From an uncultured Clostridia bacterium (lineage in GTDB: Bacteria > Bacillota > Clostridia > Christensenellales > Aristaeellaceae), in contig CAKTZR010000003.1 in NCBI GenBank assembly GCA_934636105.1, positions 124,001 through 188,000 on the forward strand: a DNA stretch of 64,000 nt, in the 5' to 3' direction. Under the pieces are notes generated by a model, which was not told the origin of the DNA, ran no database searches, and saw only the letters and a list, made by a program, of their open reading frames with translations. The position numbers and the translations under genes were made by a program. How positions within the stretch are numbered: position 1 is the stretch's first letter; each line of letters begins with the position of its first letter. Shown here in pieces: positions 44,655 to 52,390 of this stretch.

Positions 44655-46184
44655 ATGGCGAAGAAACCTGTTCTGCTTTGCATCATGGATGGCTTCGGCT
44701 GGGTGCCGGAGCAGACGTTCGGCAACGCGATTGCGGCGGCCAAGAGACCGAACCTCGACCGCCTGTTTGAAACTTATCCCTATACCACGATTCAGGCTTC
44801 CGGCATGGCGGTCGGCCTGCCGGAAGGCCAGATGGGCAACAGCGAGGTCGGCCACACCAACATGGGCGCGGGCCGCATCGTCTATCAGCAGCTGACGCTG
44901 ATTACCAAGTCCATCATGGATGGTACGATGAAGGAAAACGACGTGCTGGTGCGCAACATGCGCGCGGCCATCGACGCGGGCAAGGCTGTTCACCTGATGG
45001 GCCTGCTCGGCACGGGCGGCGTACACAGCCATATCGACCACCTGTTCGGCCTGCTCGATCTGGCCAAGCATTTGGGCGCGAAGAAGCTGTACGTCCACTG
45101 CATCATGGATGGCCGCGACACCGACCCGCACTCCGGAAAGGGCTTCCTGGAGGATCTCCAGAAGAAGCTCGACGAGCTGGGCGTGGGCGAAATTGCGACC
45201 GTCACCGGCCGTTACTACGCGATGGACCGCGATTCCAACTGGGATCGCGAAGAGAAGGCCTACGCGGCGTTCGTCTATGGCGAGGGCAACCATGCGAAGA
45301 ACGCGCTGGAAGCCATCGAAAAGAGCTATGCCGACGATGTGACGGATGAGTTCGTCGTGCCGTGCGTCACCTGCGAGGGCGGCCGCGTGCAGGAGGGCGA
45401 CACGGTTGTGTTCATCAACTTCCGCCCGGATCGCGCGCGCCAGATCACCCGCATTTTTGTGGATGATGATTTCAAGGGCTTCGAGCGCCGCTATGGCCGC
45501 TTCCCCGTGCATTATGTCTGCATGGCGGAATACGACGCGACCATGCCGAACGTCGAGGTCGCTTATCCGCCGGTGGAGCTGACCAACGTGCTCGGCGAAT
45601 ACCTCGCCAAGAACGGCAAGACCCAGCTGCGCATTGCGGAGACGGAGAAATATGCTCATGTGACGTTCTTCTTCAACGGCGGCGTGGAAGCGCCTTACGA
45701 GGGCGAGGACCGCAAGGTTATTCCCAGCCCGAAGGTCGCGACCTACGACCTCAAGCCGGAAATGAGCGCCTATGAAGTCGCCGACGAGTGCGCCAAGCGC
45801 ATTCGCAGCGGCAAATACGACGTGGTGATCCTCAATTTCGCGAACTGCGACATGGTCGGCCACACGGGCGTGTTTGACGCGGCTGTGAAGGCGGTTGAGG
45901 CCGTCGATGCGTGCGTGGAGACCGTTTGGGAGGCCGTTCGCGACATGGGCGGCTACATGTTCCTGACCGCCGACCATGGCAACGCGGACAAGATGGAAAA
46001 CCCGGACGGCACGCCGTTCACCGCGCATACCACCAACCCGGTGCCGTTCCTGGTTGCGGGCTGCGGCAACGTGAAGCTGCGCGCGGGCGGCTGTCTGGCG
46101 GATATCGCGCCGACGATGCTGCCCTACATCGGCCTGCCCGTGCCGAAGGAAATGACCGGCAAGAGCATTATCGTGGAGGAATAA
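44655..46184 (+). CDS. gpmI: Phosphoglycerate mutase, cofactor-independent
   Basis: A 509-residue manganese-dependent phosphoglycerate mutase of the alkaline phosphatase superfamily, converting 3- to 2-phosphoglycerate. The nucleophile is Ser63 in 'GNSEVGHTNMGAGRIVYQ'; metal ligands lie in 'LCIMDGFGW', 'ADHGNADKM' and 'VLNFANCDMVGHTG'. 'HIDHLFGLLDLAK' and 'DGRDTDPHSGKGFL' complete the family pattern. ATG follows AAGGAGC by 6 bases. It is 10 bases behind tpiA and last in the operon; enolase, often next, is not here. Confidence 0.98.
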   Translation: MAKKPVLLCIMDGFGWVPEQTFGNAIAAAKRPNLDRLFETYPYTTIQASGMAVGLPEGQMGNSEVGHTNMGAGRIVYQQLTLITKSIMDGTMKENDVLVRNMRAAIDAGKAVHLMGLLGTGGVHSHIDHLFGLLDLAKHLGAKKLYVHCIMDGRDTDPHSGKGFLEDLQKKLDELGVGEIATVTGRYYAMDRDSNWDREEKAYAAFVYGEGNHAKNALEAIEKSYADDVTDEFVVPCVTCEGGRVQEGDTVVFINFRPDRARQITRIFVDDDFKGFERRYGRFPVHYVCMAEYDATMPNVEVAYPPVELTNVLGEYLAKNGKTQLRIAETEKYAHVTFFFNGGVEAPYEGEDRKVIPSPKVATYDLKPEMSAYEVADECAKRIRSGKYDVVILNFANCDMVGHTGVFDAAVKAVEAVDACVETVWEAVRDMGGYMFLTADHGNADKMENPDGTPFTAHTTNPVPFLVAGCGNVKLRAGGCLADIAPTMLPYIGLPVPKEMTGKSIIVEE

Positions 46185-46195
46185 CGACTCCTTCC

Positions 46196-46238
46196 GTCGG
46201 CGCTTTGCGCCGACACCTCCCTCAAAGAGGGAGGTTTT
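46196..46238 (+). terminator. Double-hairpin terminator of the glycolytic operon
   Basis: GTCGGCGC-TTT-GCGCCGAC followed by CCTCCCTC-AAA-GAGGGAGG and TTTT. The second hairpin is the same core as the glgP terminator at 8122-8141, so this may be a dispersed repeat used as a terminator. Confidence 0.88.
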
Positions 46239-46260
46239 GCTCTAAGCAGGTTATAAAATG

Positions 46261-46315
46261 AAACAAACTCTGCTCTAAGCGCTTCGCTTGCGGCAGAGTT
46301 TGTTTTTGATTTTTA
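46261..46315 (+). terminator. Second terminator-like hairpin before the ECF operon
   Basis: AAACAAACTCTGC (46261-46273) pairs exactly with 46293-46305, enclosing AAGCG/CGCTT, then TTGATTTTT. Confidence 0.7.
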
Positions 46316-46324
46316 AAAAATCCG

Positions 46325-46352
46325 GGAACCTTTTGGGCGGCTGATCCGTCTA
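46325..46352 (+). promoter_or_regulatory. ECF-type autoregulatory promoter
   Basis: GGAACC (46325-46330), 16-bp spacer, CGTCTA (46347-46352). This is the classical ECF sigma pattern (GGAAC at -35, CGTC-type -10) and lies 34 bases ahead of the sigma factor gene. No sigma-A promoter is visible here. Confidence 0.78.
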
Positions 46353-46385
46353 AATATCAGAAGGAACGCGAAAGGAGGGGCGCGG

Positions 46386-46967
46386 ATGGAACGCGACAAC
46401 ATTGCCCGCGCGGCGAAGGGCGACGCAAACGCCTTTGAAACGCTGATGGGCGCATATGAAAAGAAAATCTACGCGCTGTGCCTGCGGATGATGGGCAATC
46501 CCCACGACGGCGAGGATGCGGCGCAGGAAGCGATGCTGCGCATCTGGCGCACGATTGGGCAATATCGTTTTGAGAGCGCGTTTTCCACGTGGGTCTATCG
46601 GGTGACGGCTTCCTGCTGCATGGATGAGATTCGCAAGCGTCAGCGGCATGCACAGCCTTCTTTGGAGGAGCTGGGCGAGACGGACGGCTTTGATCCCGCA
46701 GATGAGAGCGAAACCCCGCAGGAGCACGCGGAACGAACGGAGACCCGAACCGAAATTCAGCAGGCGATTTCCGCCGTGCCGGAGACGATGCGCGAGGTCT
46801 TCCTTTTGCGGGATGTGCACGGCTTGAGCGTCGAGGAGACGGCGCAGGCGCTGCAAATCGCGCAGGGCACGGTCAAATCGCGTCTGGCGCGGGCGAGAGA
46901 GAAGATCGCCGCCGAGCTGAAACGGCGCGGCGTGGGACAAACGGGAGGTGAACGACATGCGGTGTGA
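46386..46967 (+). CDS. ECF-type RNA polymerase sigma factor
   Basis: A 193-residue sigma-70 family ECF factor with only regions 2 and 4. Region 2 runs about 15-85 ('ALCLRMMGNPHDGEDAAQEAMLRIWRTIGQYRFESAFSTWVYRVTASCCMDEIRK'), and region 4 about 120-175 ('AISAVPETMREVFLLRDVHGLSVEETAQALQIAQGTVKSRLARAREKI') with a clear helix-turn-helix. It is preceded by an ECF-type promoter, suggesting autoregulation, and overlaps the anti-sigma gene by 11 bases. ATG follows AAAGGAGG. The stimulus is unknown but likely at the envelope, given the partner. Confidence 0.94.
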   Translation: MERDNIARAAKGDANAFETLMGAYEKKIYALCLRMMGNPHDGEDAAQEAMLRIWRTIGQYRFESAFSTWVYRVTASCCMDEIRKRQRHAQPSLEELGETDGFDPADESETPQEHAERTETRTEIQQAISAVPETMREVFLLRDVHGLSVEETAQALQIAQGTVKSRLARAREKIAAELKRRGVGQTGGERHAV

Positions 46968-48108
46968 AGAATTGGAAGCCATCGTCTTTTCCGGCCGGGC
47001 TATCTCGGTGGAGGAACGGGAGGAAATGGAGACGCATGCAAAGACGTGCGAAGCATGCCGCGCGCTGCTGGATAACGCGGAGGTGCTTTCCGGCGTGCAG
47101 AAGATGGACGAAGACGTGACCCCGCCGGAATCCTTCACGCAGGGCTGGCGCAGGGCGATTCGCCAAACACCGCGCGTCATCTCCATCAGCGACTGGATGC
47201 GGCGCAAGGGTGCGCGCGTGCTCGGCTATGCGGCATGCGCGGCGCTGGTGTTTGCGGCCGGAACGGGCGTGGGAAGGCTGAACGAGAGCGGCAAGACGGC
47301 AACGCAGGCCGATTATGATACGTATGCTTACGATACCTATGCGATGGACGACGTGGGCGCGGTGTACGAAAGCAGCGCGGCCCCGATGCTCGGCGCGCGC
47401 AGCATGGCGGCGAAAAACACGGCGGACAGCGGCGCGGAGGAAAAGAAGATCGTCCGCAACGCGTGGCTGAACCTGCGGACGGATCGCTTTGACGAAACGG
47501 TTGCGGCGCTCTGCGACCAGATCGAGCAGGCAGGCGGCACGGTCGAGAGCCGCGACATCAGCGGCACAAAGGACACGAGCCGAAGCGCAAGCCTGACGCT
47601 TCGCGTGCCGAGCGACCTGCTGGACGAGGTGCTCTCCGGCGCGGACGCGTGGGGCGAGGTGACGCGCGAGCAGACCAGCGCCGTGGATATGACGGATACC
47701 TACACGGACAACGCTTCCCGGCTGGAAAGCGCGTGGGCGAAGAAGAAGCAGCTGGACGCGCTCTATGAAAAGGCCGAAAGCATGGAGGATATCATCACGC
47801 TGACGAATGCGCTCTTTGACGTGCAGGAGGAGATTGAGTCGCTGGAGGGGCAGAACCGCCGGATCGACGATGAAGCCAGCTTCGCGACGCTGTATGTCTC
47901 CATCGATGAAAAGAGCAGCGCGGTGAGCGCCAAACAGCCGTTTTTCACCCGGATGGGCAGGCAGCTGGCCGACGGTTGGGAAAGTTTCGGCGAGTTTGTT
48001 TCGGATGCGGTGCTGGAGCTGACCTACGCGCTGCCGTGGCTGGCCGTCGCGGCGGTCGTGACGGTCATTGCGGCAAAATTGCTCAAAAAAAGAAAACATG
48101 GGCGGTAA
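46957..48108 (+). CDS. Membrane anti-sigma factor: zinc-binding ZAS plus DUF4349
   Basis: A 383-residue protein. Residues 27-34 form the zinc anti-sigma motif His-x3-Cys-x2-Cys ('THAKTCEACRALL'). A transmembrane helix (about 86-106) leads to an external domain matching DUF4349: 'KIVRNAWLNLRTDRFDETVAALCDQIEQAGGTVESRDIS', 'ASLTLRVPSDLLDEVLSGADAWGEV' and a coiled coil about 255-310. A second transmembrane helix ends the protein with a Lys/Arg tail. It should hold the ECF factor inactive until an envelope signal arrives. ATG 46957 has GGGAGG 8 bases upstream; a GTG at 46948 overlaps that site. Confidence 0.88.
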   Translation: MRCEELEAIVFSGRAISVEEREEMETHAKTCEACRALLDNAEVLSGVQKMDEDVTPPESFTQGWRRAIRQTPRVISISDWMRRKGARVLGYAACAALVFAAGTGVGRLNESGKTATQADYDTYAYDTYAMDDVGAVYESSAAPMLGARSMAAKNTADSGAEEKKIVRNAWLNLRTDRFDETVAALCDQIEQAGGTVESRDISGTKDTSRSASLTLRVPSDLLDEVLSGADAWGEVTREQTSAVDMTDTYTDNASRLESAWAKKKQLDALYEKAESMEDIITLTNALFDVQEEIESLEGQNRRIDDEASFATLYVSIDEKSSAVSAKQPFFTRMGRQLADGWESFGEFVSDAVLELTYALPWLAVAAVVTVIAAKLLKKRKHGR

Positions 48109-48186
48109 TGGGAACAAAACCCAGCCCTGAGCCGTCTATATCTGTGAAAGAACCAACCGAACAAAACCGACAGGAGGTCAGACGAT

Positions 48187-48885
48187 ATGAAAAAAATGCT
48201 TGCTTTTGCGCTGGCGCTGATGCTGGCGATTCCGGCGCTGGCTTTTGCCGACGGCAGCAGCGCGGATATCACCGCGCAGGGAACGGCGGTGGTGAAGGCC
48301 GACGCGGACATGGTGACGGTGACGGCGAACGCGTCCGTTTCGGGCCAGAGCGTCGCCGACGCGCAGGAGGGGATGAACAAAATCATCGAGTCCGTAACCC
48401 AAAAGCTGCTGGAGCTGGGCGTGGAAGCGGACGACATCGTGACGACAAGCTATACGTATTATCCGACGTATGATTACAACTACGAAAACCCGACTGTGAA
48501 CGGTTATCAGGCGAATCACACGCTGGCCATCACCTGCAGGGATGTGGATATGCTCGACAGCGTGATCGGCGTGGTGACGGACTGCGGCATGAGCGAGATT
48601 TACAACGTGGAATATGACGTTTCGACCCGAAGCGCGCTGTATCAGCAGGCGCTCACGCTGGCGATTGAAACGGCGGCGAAAAAGGCCGACGTGATGGCGC
48701 AGGCGGCGGGGATGACGATCGATCATTTGGAATCCGTCACCGAGAACAGCGGCTACAACGATTATACGATCAACGCGTATGACGGTCTGGCGAGCGCGAA
48801 GGCCGAAACCTCCGGCACTGGCATTCGTCCGGGCAGCATCTCCGTGACGGCCAACGTGACGGTGGTTTACGAAGCGCAGAAGTAA
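48187..48885 (+). CDS. Exported SIMPL-domain (DUF541) protein
   Basis: A 232-residue protein with a signal peptide (1-22, 'ALAFA') and one SIMPL domain: 'ITAQGTAVVKADADMVTVTANASVSGQSVADAQEGMNKIIESV', 'GVEADDIVTTSYTYYPTYDYN', and near the end 'ISVTANVTVVYEA'. Bacterial SIMPL proteins (BP26/YggE type) form periplasmic or surface oligomers linked to oxidative or envelope stress. It follows the anti-sigma gene by 78 bases and may be a target of the ECF factor. ATG follows AGGAGG. A Tyr-rich stretch at about 84-96 is unusual. Confidence 0.88.
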   Translation: MKKMLAFALALMLAIPALAFADGSSADITAQGTAVVKADADMVTVTANASVSGQSVADAQEGMNKIIESVTQKLLELGVEADDIVTTSYTYYPTYDYNYENPTVNGYQANHTLAITCRDVDMLDSVIGVVTDCGMSEIYNVEYDVSTRSALYQQALTLAIETAAKKADVMAQAAGMTIDHLESVTENSGYNDYTINAYDGLASAKAETSGTGIRPGSISVTANVTVVYEAQK

Positions 48886-48903
48886 GTCTCAACCGACAAA
48901 AAG

Positions 48904-48955
48904 AAAGAGCTTTGCATTCAAATCCTTTGAAAGGATGAAAAGCAAAGCTCTTTTT
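48904..48955. terminator. Bidirectional terminator between SIMPL gene and murA
   Basis: AAAGAGCTTTGC (48904-48915) pairs exactly with 48942-48953, enclosing ATCCTTT/AAAGGAT, with TTTTT after it. Confidence 0.85.
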
Positions 48956-48964
48956 GAAATCAAA

Positions 48965-50233
48965 TCAATCCGTCGTTCTGGAAATCTTTGCGCCGAGGCT
49001 GTTGAGCTTTTCTTCCAAATGCTCATAACCGCGGTCGATGAAATGCGTATTATAAATTTCGGTTGTGCCCTGCGCCATCAGCCCCGCGATAACCAGCGCC
49101 GCGCCTGCGCGCAGGTCGGTTGCTTCGACAGCCGCGCCGTGCAGCTGCGGCACGCCCTCGATGACGGCGGTCTGCTCATAGATGCGCACGCGCGCGCCCA
49201 TGCGCTCCATCTCCGACAGATGGCGGAAGCGGGATTCGAAAATATTCTCCACGACGGTCGATGTGCCGGTCGCGGTGCAGAGCAGCGCGCTCATGGGCTG
49301 CTGCAAATCGGTCGGGAAGCCGGGGTAAACCTGCGTTTTGAACGTCACCGCGCGATGCGCGCCCAGCGAACGAACGCGGATCGCGTCGTCGCGCTCCTCC
49401 ACGCGCGCGCCCATTTCCAGCAGCTTGGCGGTCAGGGCTTCCATGTGCGTGGGGATGCAGCCGCAGATGGTCACGTCGCCATGCGTCGCGGCAGCGGCGA
49501 TCATCAGCGTGCCGGTCTCAATCTGATCCGGGATGACGGCATAGGGGCGGCGGCATTGCAGCGTTTCCACGCCGCGGATGCGGATCACGTCCGTGCCCGC
49601 GCCCTTGACGCGGCAGCCCATCGAGTTGAGGAAGTTCGCCAGATCGACGATGTGCGGCTCCTTGGCGGCGTTATAAATCGTGGTGACGCCCTTCGCGCGG
49701 GAGGCTGCCAGCATGACGTTGATCGTGCCGCCGACGGTGACCATATCCATAAACACATCCGAACCGATCAGTCCGTCGGTTTCGGCCAGCACCATGCCGC
49801 GCGTGGTCTCCACCTTCGCGCCGAGGGCACGCATGCCCTTGATATGCTGATCGATCGGTCTGCGGCCGATGTCGCATCCGCCCGGAAGCGGCACCTGCGC
49901 CCGGCCAAACCGCGCCAGCAGCGCGCCGATATAATACGACGACGCGCGCATGCGGCGGCAAAGCTCCAGCGGCACATCTGTGCGGTCGATGGTGCTGGAA
50001 TCGACCTCCATCACGCCCGCATCGGGATCCCAGTTGACCTTTGCGCCCAGATGGCGCAGCGTCTCCACCGAAACGTTGACGTCCTCGATGTTGGGCAGGT
50101 TTTCAATGACGCAGGGCGTCTGGCTGAGAATCGAGGCGGAAATGACTGCGACGGAAGTATTCTTGCCGCCGCTGACGCGGACGGTTCCCTCCAATCGCTG
50201 CCCACCTGTGATGAGCATTCTTTCTTCTGCCAT
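48965..50233 (-). CDS. murA: UDP-N-acetylglucosamine 1-carboxyvinyltransferase
   Basis: A 422-residue MurA, the first committed enzyme of peptidoglycan synthesis, adding enolpyruvate to UDP-GlcNAc. The catalytic Cys is Cys120 in 'VPLPGGCDIGRRPID', so fosfomycin sensitivity is expected. Lys24-Asn25 ('VSGGKNTSVAVI') bind PEP. 'QVYPGFPTDLQQPM' and 'ENIFESRFRHLSEMERMGA' are family blocks. 'KNTSVAV' replaces the commoner 'KNAALPI', as in the MurA2/MurZ group of Firmicutes; a second copy may exist elsewhere. Its own promoter lies close upstream. Confidence 0.96.
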   Translation of the reverse strand: MAEERMLITGGQRLEGTVRVSGGKNTSVAVISASILSQTPCVIENLPNIEDVNVSVETLRHLGAKVNWDPDAGVMEVDSSTIDRTDVPLELCRRMRASSYYIGALLARFGRAQVPLPGGCDIGRRPIDQHIKGMRALGAKVETTRGMVLAETDGLIGSDVFMDMVTVGGTINVMLAASRAKGVTTIYNAAKEPHIVDLANFLNSMGCRVKGAGTDVIRIRGVETLQCRRPYAVIPDQIETGTLMIAAAATHGDVTICGCIPTHMEALTAKLLEMGARVEERDDAIRVRSLGAHRAVTFKTQVYPGFPTDLQQPMSALLCTATGTSTVVENIFESRFRHLSEMERMGARVRIYEQTAVIEGVPQLHGAAVEATDLRAGAALVIAGLMAQGTTEIYNTHFIDRGYEHLEEKLNSLGAKISRTTD

Positions 50234-50283
50234 GATGGTCCTCCTTATGCCGGTCGCCCGAAATGCTAAGTTTTAACCCCTAT

Positions 50284-50312
50284 ATTATACACATATCGGC
50301 GCATTTTGGCAA
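50284..50312 (-). promoter_or_regulatory. Sigma-A promoter of murA
   Basis: Minus-strand TTGCCA (50312-50307) and TATAAT (50289-50284), 17-bp spacer. Confidence 0.78.
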
Positions 50313-50334
50313 GTAAGGAGGAAAAGCGGAGCGA

Positions 50335-50808
50335 TCAGGAATCGGAAGGGGAAACTTCGTCCTCGATCACGGCCTTCAGATACGTTTGAAGTCCGTTTAA
50401 ATGCTCGACGGCATAGCGCTTTCCGTCCACGACGGCATAGCCGCCCTCAAAGCGGAGCGTCGCGCTTTCCCAAACGGTGGAAAAGGTGAGCGTCAATCCG
50501 TCGTCGGCTACGCCGATATCCGTCTCATTGCCAAGCGCAAGCTCCTTGCAGAACGTTTGGAGATCGGTAACGATGGCGCTGTCCGTGAAGACGAAGCGCT
50601 GTGCGCCGCCCTCGGTGGAGAAGATGACCTCGACCTGTTGAATCGCGTCGGCGGGGAAGCGCTTCACATCGTCCAGTTCCGGCCAGCCGGTGGACGAAGC
50701 ATCCGGGCTTGCGCTGACAGAGGGCAGCTCGTTATCCGTCACGGCGAGGGCGGGCAGAGCGAAACACACAAGCAGCAGGATCAGCAAAGTCAGCGTCCGT
50801 TTTTTCAT
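50335..50808 (-). CDS. Small exported protein of unknown function
   Basis: A 157-residue protein with a clear signal peptide ('MKKRTLTLLILLLVCFALPALA', no lipobox). The mature part begins with a Ser/Pro/Asp-rich stretch and then has a small alpha/beta pattern ('IQQVEVIFSTEGGAQRFVFTDSAIVTDLQTFCKEL ... TLTFSTVWESATLRFEGGYAVVDGKRYAVEHL'). The 'VEVIFSTEG..RF.FTDSAIVTDLQ' block resembles small exported domains that follow signal peptides in Clostridia, but I cannot name the family. ATG 50808 follows AAAGGAGTG. It is divergent from the GNAT operon. Confidence 0.7.
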   Translation of the reverse strand: MKKRTLTLLILLLVCFALPALAVTDNELPSVSASPDASSTGWPELDDVKRFPADAIQQVEVIFSTEGGAQRFVFTDSAIVTDLQTFCKELALGNETDIGVADDGLTLTFSTVWESATLRFEGGYAVVDGKRYAVEHLNGLQTYLKAVIEDEVSPSDS

Positions 50809-50854
50809 GAGACACACTCCTTTCAAGCTGGAAGAACATGCTATATCTATATGC

Positions 50855-50883
50855 AGTATAACGGAGAAAAGGCGAAACCGCAA
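50855..50883 (-). promoter_or_regulatory. Sigma-A promoter of the small exported protein
   Basis: Minus-strand TTGCGG (50883-50878) and TATACT (50860-50855), 17-bp spacer. Confidence 0.65.
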
Positions 50884-50944
50884 GAGCGAAATCCGTTAAG
50901 AGCGGGAAATGAGCAATGGGGTTTCGCTTTTGAGGGGATTCGTG

Positions 50945-50950
50945 TATAAT
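50945..50950 (+). promoter_or_regulatory. Probable -10 box of the GNAT-glycosyltransferase operon
   Basis: TATAAT without a good -35, about 50 bases before the GNAT start. Confidence 0.45.
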
Positions 50951-50998
50951 AAGGAGAACGAGATTCAAACAGGTTTTGACGAAGGGAATCGAGAAGCG

Positions 50999-51583
50999 AT
51001 GTTTACGCCCAATGAATATGGTCTTTTTGCGATGCCGACGCTGGAAACGCCGCGGCTGATTCTGCGGCGGATGACGATGAAGGACGCGAAGGACATTTTT
51101 GAATACAGCCGCGACGAGGAGGTCGCCCGGCACGTGCTCTGGTCGGCACAGAAGGACATTGGCGAGGCCAAGGAGTACTGCCGCTACATGCTGCGCCGCT
51201 ACCGGGCGGACGAGCCGAGCAGCTGGGGCCTTGTGGAGAAGAAGACGGGGCGCATGGTCGGCACAATCGGCTACATGGATTACGACATGGATAACGCGAG
51301 CGTAGAAATCGGCTATTCGCTGGCGCACTGGCTCTGGAACGGCGGCTACATGACGGAAGCGCTGGCGCGGGTGATCGATTACACGTTTGAAGCGATGGAT
51401 ATGAACCGCATCGAAGCGCAGCACGAGCTGGATAACCCCGCTTCCGGCCGCGTGATGGAAAAATGCGGCATGCGCAGGGAAGGCGTTCTGCGCCAGCGGC
51501 TCTACAACAAGGGCAAATTTGTCGATGTGGCGCTCTACGCGATTCTGAAAAACGATCCGAGACCAAAGGAGCTTGCAAAATGA
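50999..51583 (+). CDS. GNAT-family N-acetyltransferase (RimJ/RimL type)
   Basis: A 194-residue acetyltransferase. 'TPRLILRRMTMKDAKDIFEYSRDEEVARHV' is the usual RimJ-type start, 'GTIGYMDYDMDNASVEIGYSLAHWLWNGGYMTEAL' carries the beta-bulge and acetyl-CoA pyrophosphate loop, and 'ALDMNRIEA'-like 'AMDMNRIEAQHELDNPASGRVMEKCGMRREGVLRQR' is the conserved C-terminal part. It acetylates an amino group on a protein, amino acid or drug; the substrate is unknown. ATG 50999 was chosen from the start of similarity; GAAGGGA lies 11 bases upstream. Its stop overlaps the next ATG. Confidence 0.88.
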   Translation: MFTPNEYGLFAMPTLETPRLILRRMTMKDAKDIFEYSRDEEVARHVLWSAQKDIGEAKEYCRYMLRRYRADEPSSWGLVEKKTGRMVGTIGYMDYDMDNASVEIGYSLAHWLWNGGYMTEALARVIDYTFEAMDMNRIEAQHELDNPASGRVMEKCGMRREGVLRQRLYNKGKFVDVALYAILKNDPRPKELAK

Positions 51584-52377
51584 TAAAACTGATTGCCTGC
51601 GATATGGATGGAACGCTGCTGGACAGCCAAAAGCGACTGCCGAAGGAGCTGCCGGAGGTCGTCGCCAAGCTCAAGGAAAAGGGCGTGATCTTCTGCGTGG
51701 CCAGCGGAAGACAGTATGCTTCGCTGCGCCGGGATTTTGAAGACTATGCGGACGACGTGCTCTTTCTTTGCGAAAACGGCGCGCTGGTGATGCAGCATGA
51801 CGAGCGCGTGCTGATCGACCCCATCGATCCGAGTTTCATCACGCGGATCGTGACGGCGACGCGCGCGCTTTCCGGCGTGTATCCCGTGGTCTGCCGCGCG
51901 GACGTGGCGCTGATTGAGAAAACCGCGTCGTCAGAGTTTATCCGCAACACGAAGATGTATTATCCCAGCGTCGAGGTGGTGGACGACTTGACGGCGCTTG
52001 GGCCTTTGAAGGACGTGTGCAAGGTCGCCTTTTATGACGAGGGCGACGCGCAGACGCACGAATTGCCGGAGCTGCAAAAGTATCTGGAAGGGCCGTTGGC
52101 GGTCATCCTCTCCGGCGAACACTGGGTGGATGTGATGAAGCCCGGCGTGAACAAGGGCTGCGCAATGCGCGGTATTCAGCGGAAGCTGGGGATTCTGCCG
52201 GAGGAATGTATGGCGTTCGGCGACTATCTGAACGACTTCGAGCTTTTGCAGGCCGTCGGGGAGAGCTATGCGATGGCCAACGCACATCCGGCGCTCAAAA
52301 CGCTGGCGCGGCATATTGCGCCGAGCAACGACGAAAACGGCGTGATGCGCGTGGTGCGAGAGATGCTGAATGTATAA
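51580..52377 (+). CDS. Cof-type HAD phosphatase
   Basis: A 265-residue HAD-IIB (Cof) sugar-phosphate phosphatase. Motif I 'IACDMDGTLLDS' (Asp8, Asp10), motif II Ser in 'FCVASGRQY', motif III Lys in 'DVMKPGVNKGCAM', and motif IV 'MAFGDYLNDFELL'. The C2B cap between motifs II and III is of normal size. Cof proteins dephosphorylate diverse sugar phosphates and FMN-like compounds. It overlaps the GNAT stop (ATGA) and is followed 13 bases later by the first membrane glycosyltransferase gene, so all are one operon. Confidence 0.93.
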   Translation: MIKLIACDMDGTLLDSQKRLPKELPEVVAKLKEKGVIFCVASGRQYASLRRDFEDYADDVLFLCENGALVMQHDERVLIDPIDPSFITRIVTATRALSGVYPVVCRADVALIEKTASSEFIRNTKMYYPSVEVVDDLTALGPLKDVCKVAFYDEGDAQTHELPELQKYLEGPLAVILSGEHWVDVMKPGVNKGCAMRGIQRKLGILPEECMAFGDYLNDFELLQAVGESYAMANAHPALKTLARHIAPSNDENGVMRVVREMLNV

Positions 52378-52390
52378 GGAGGGCGGCGGG

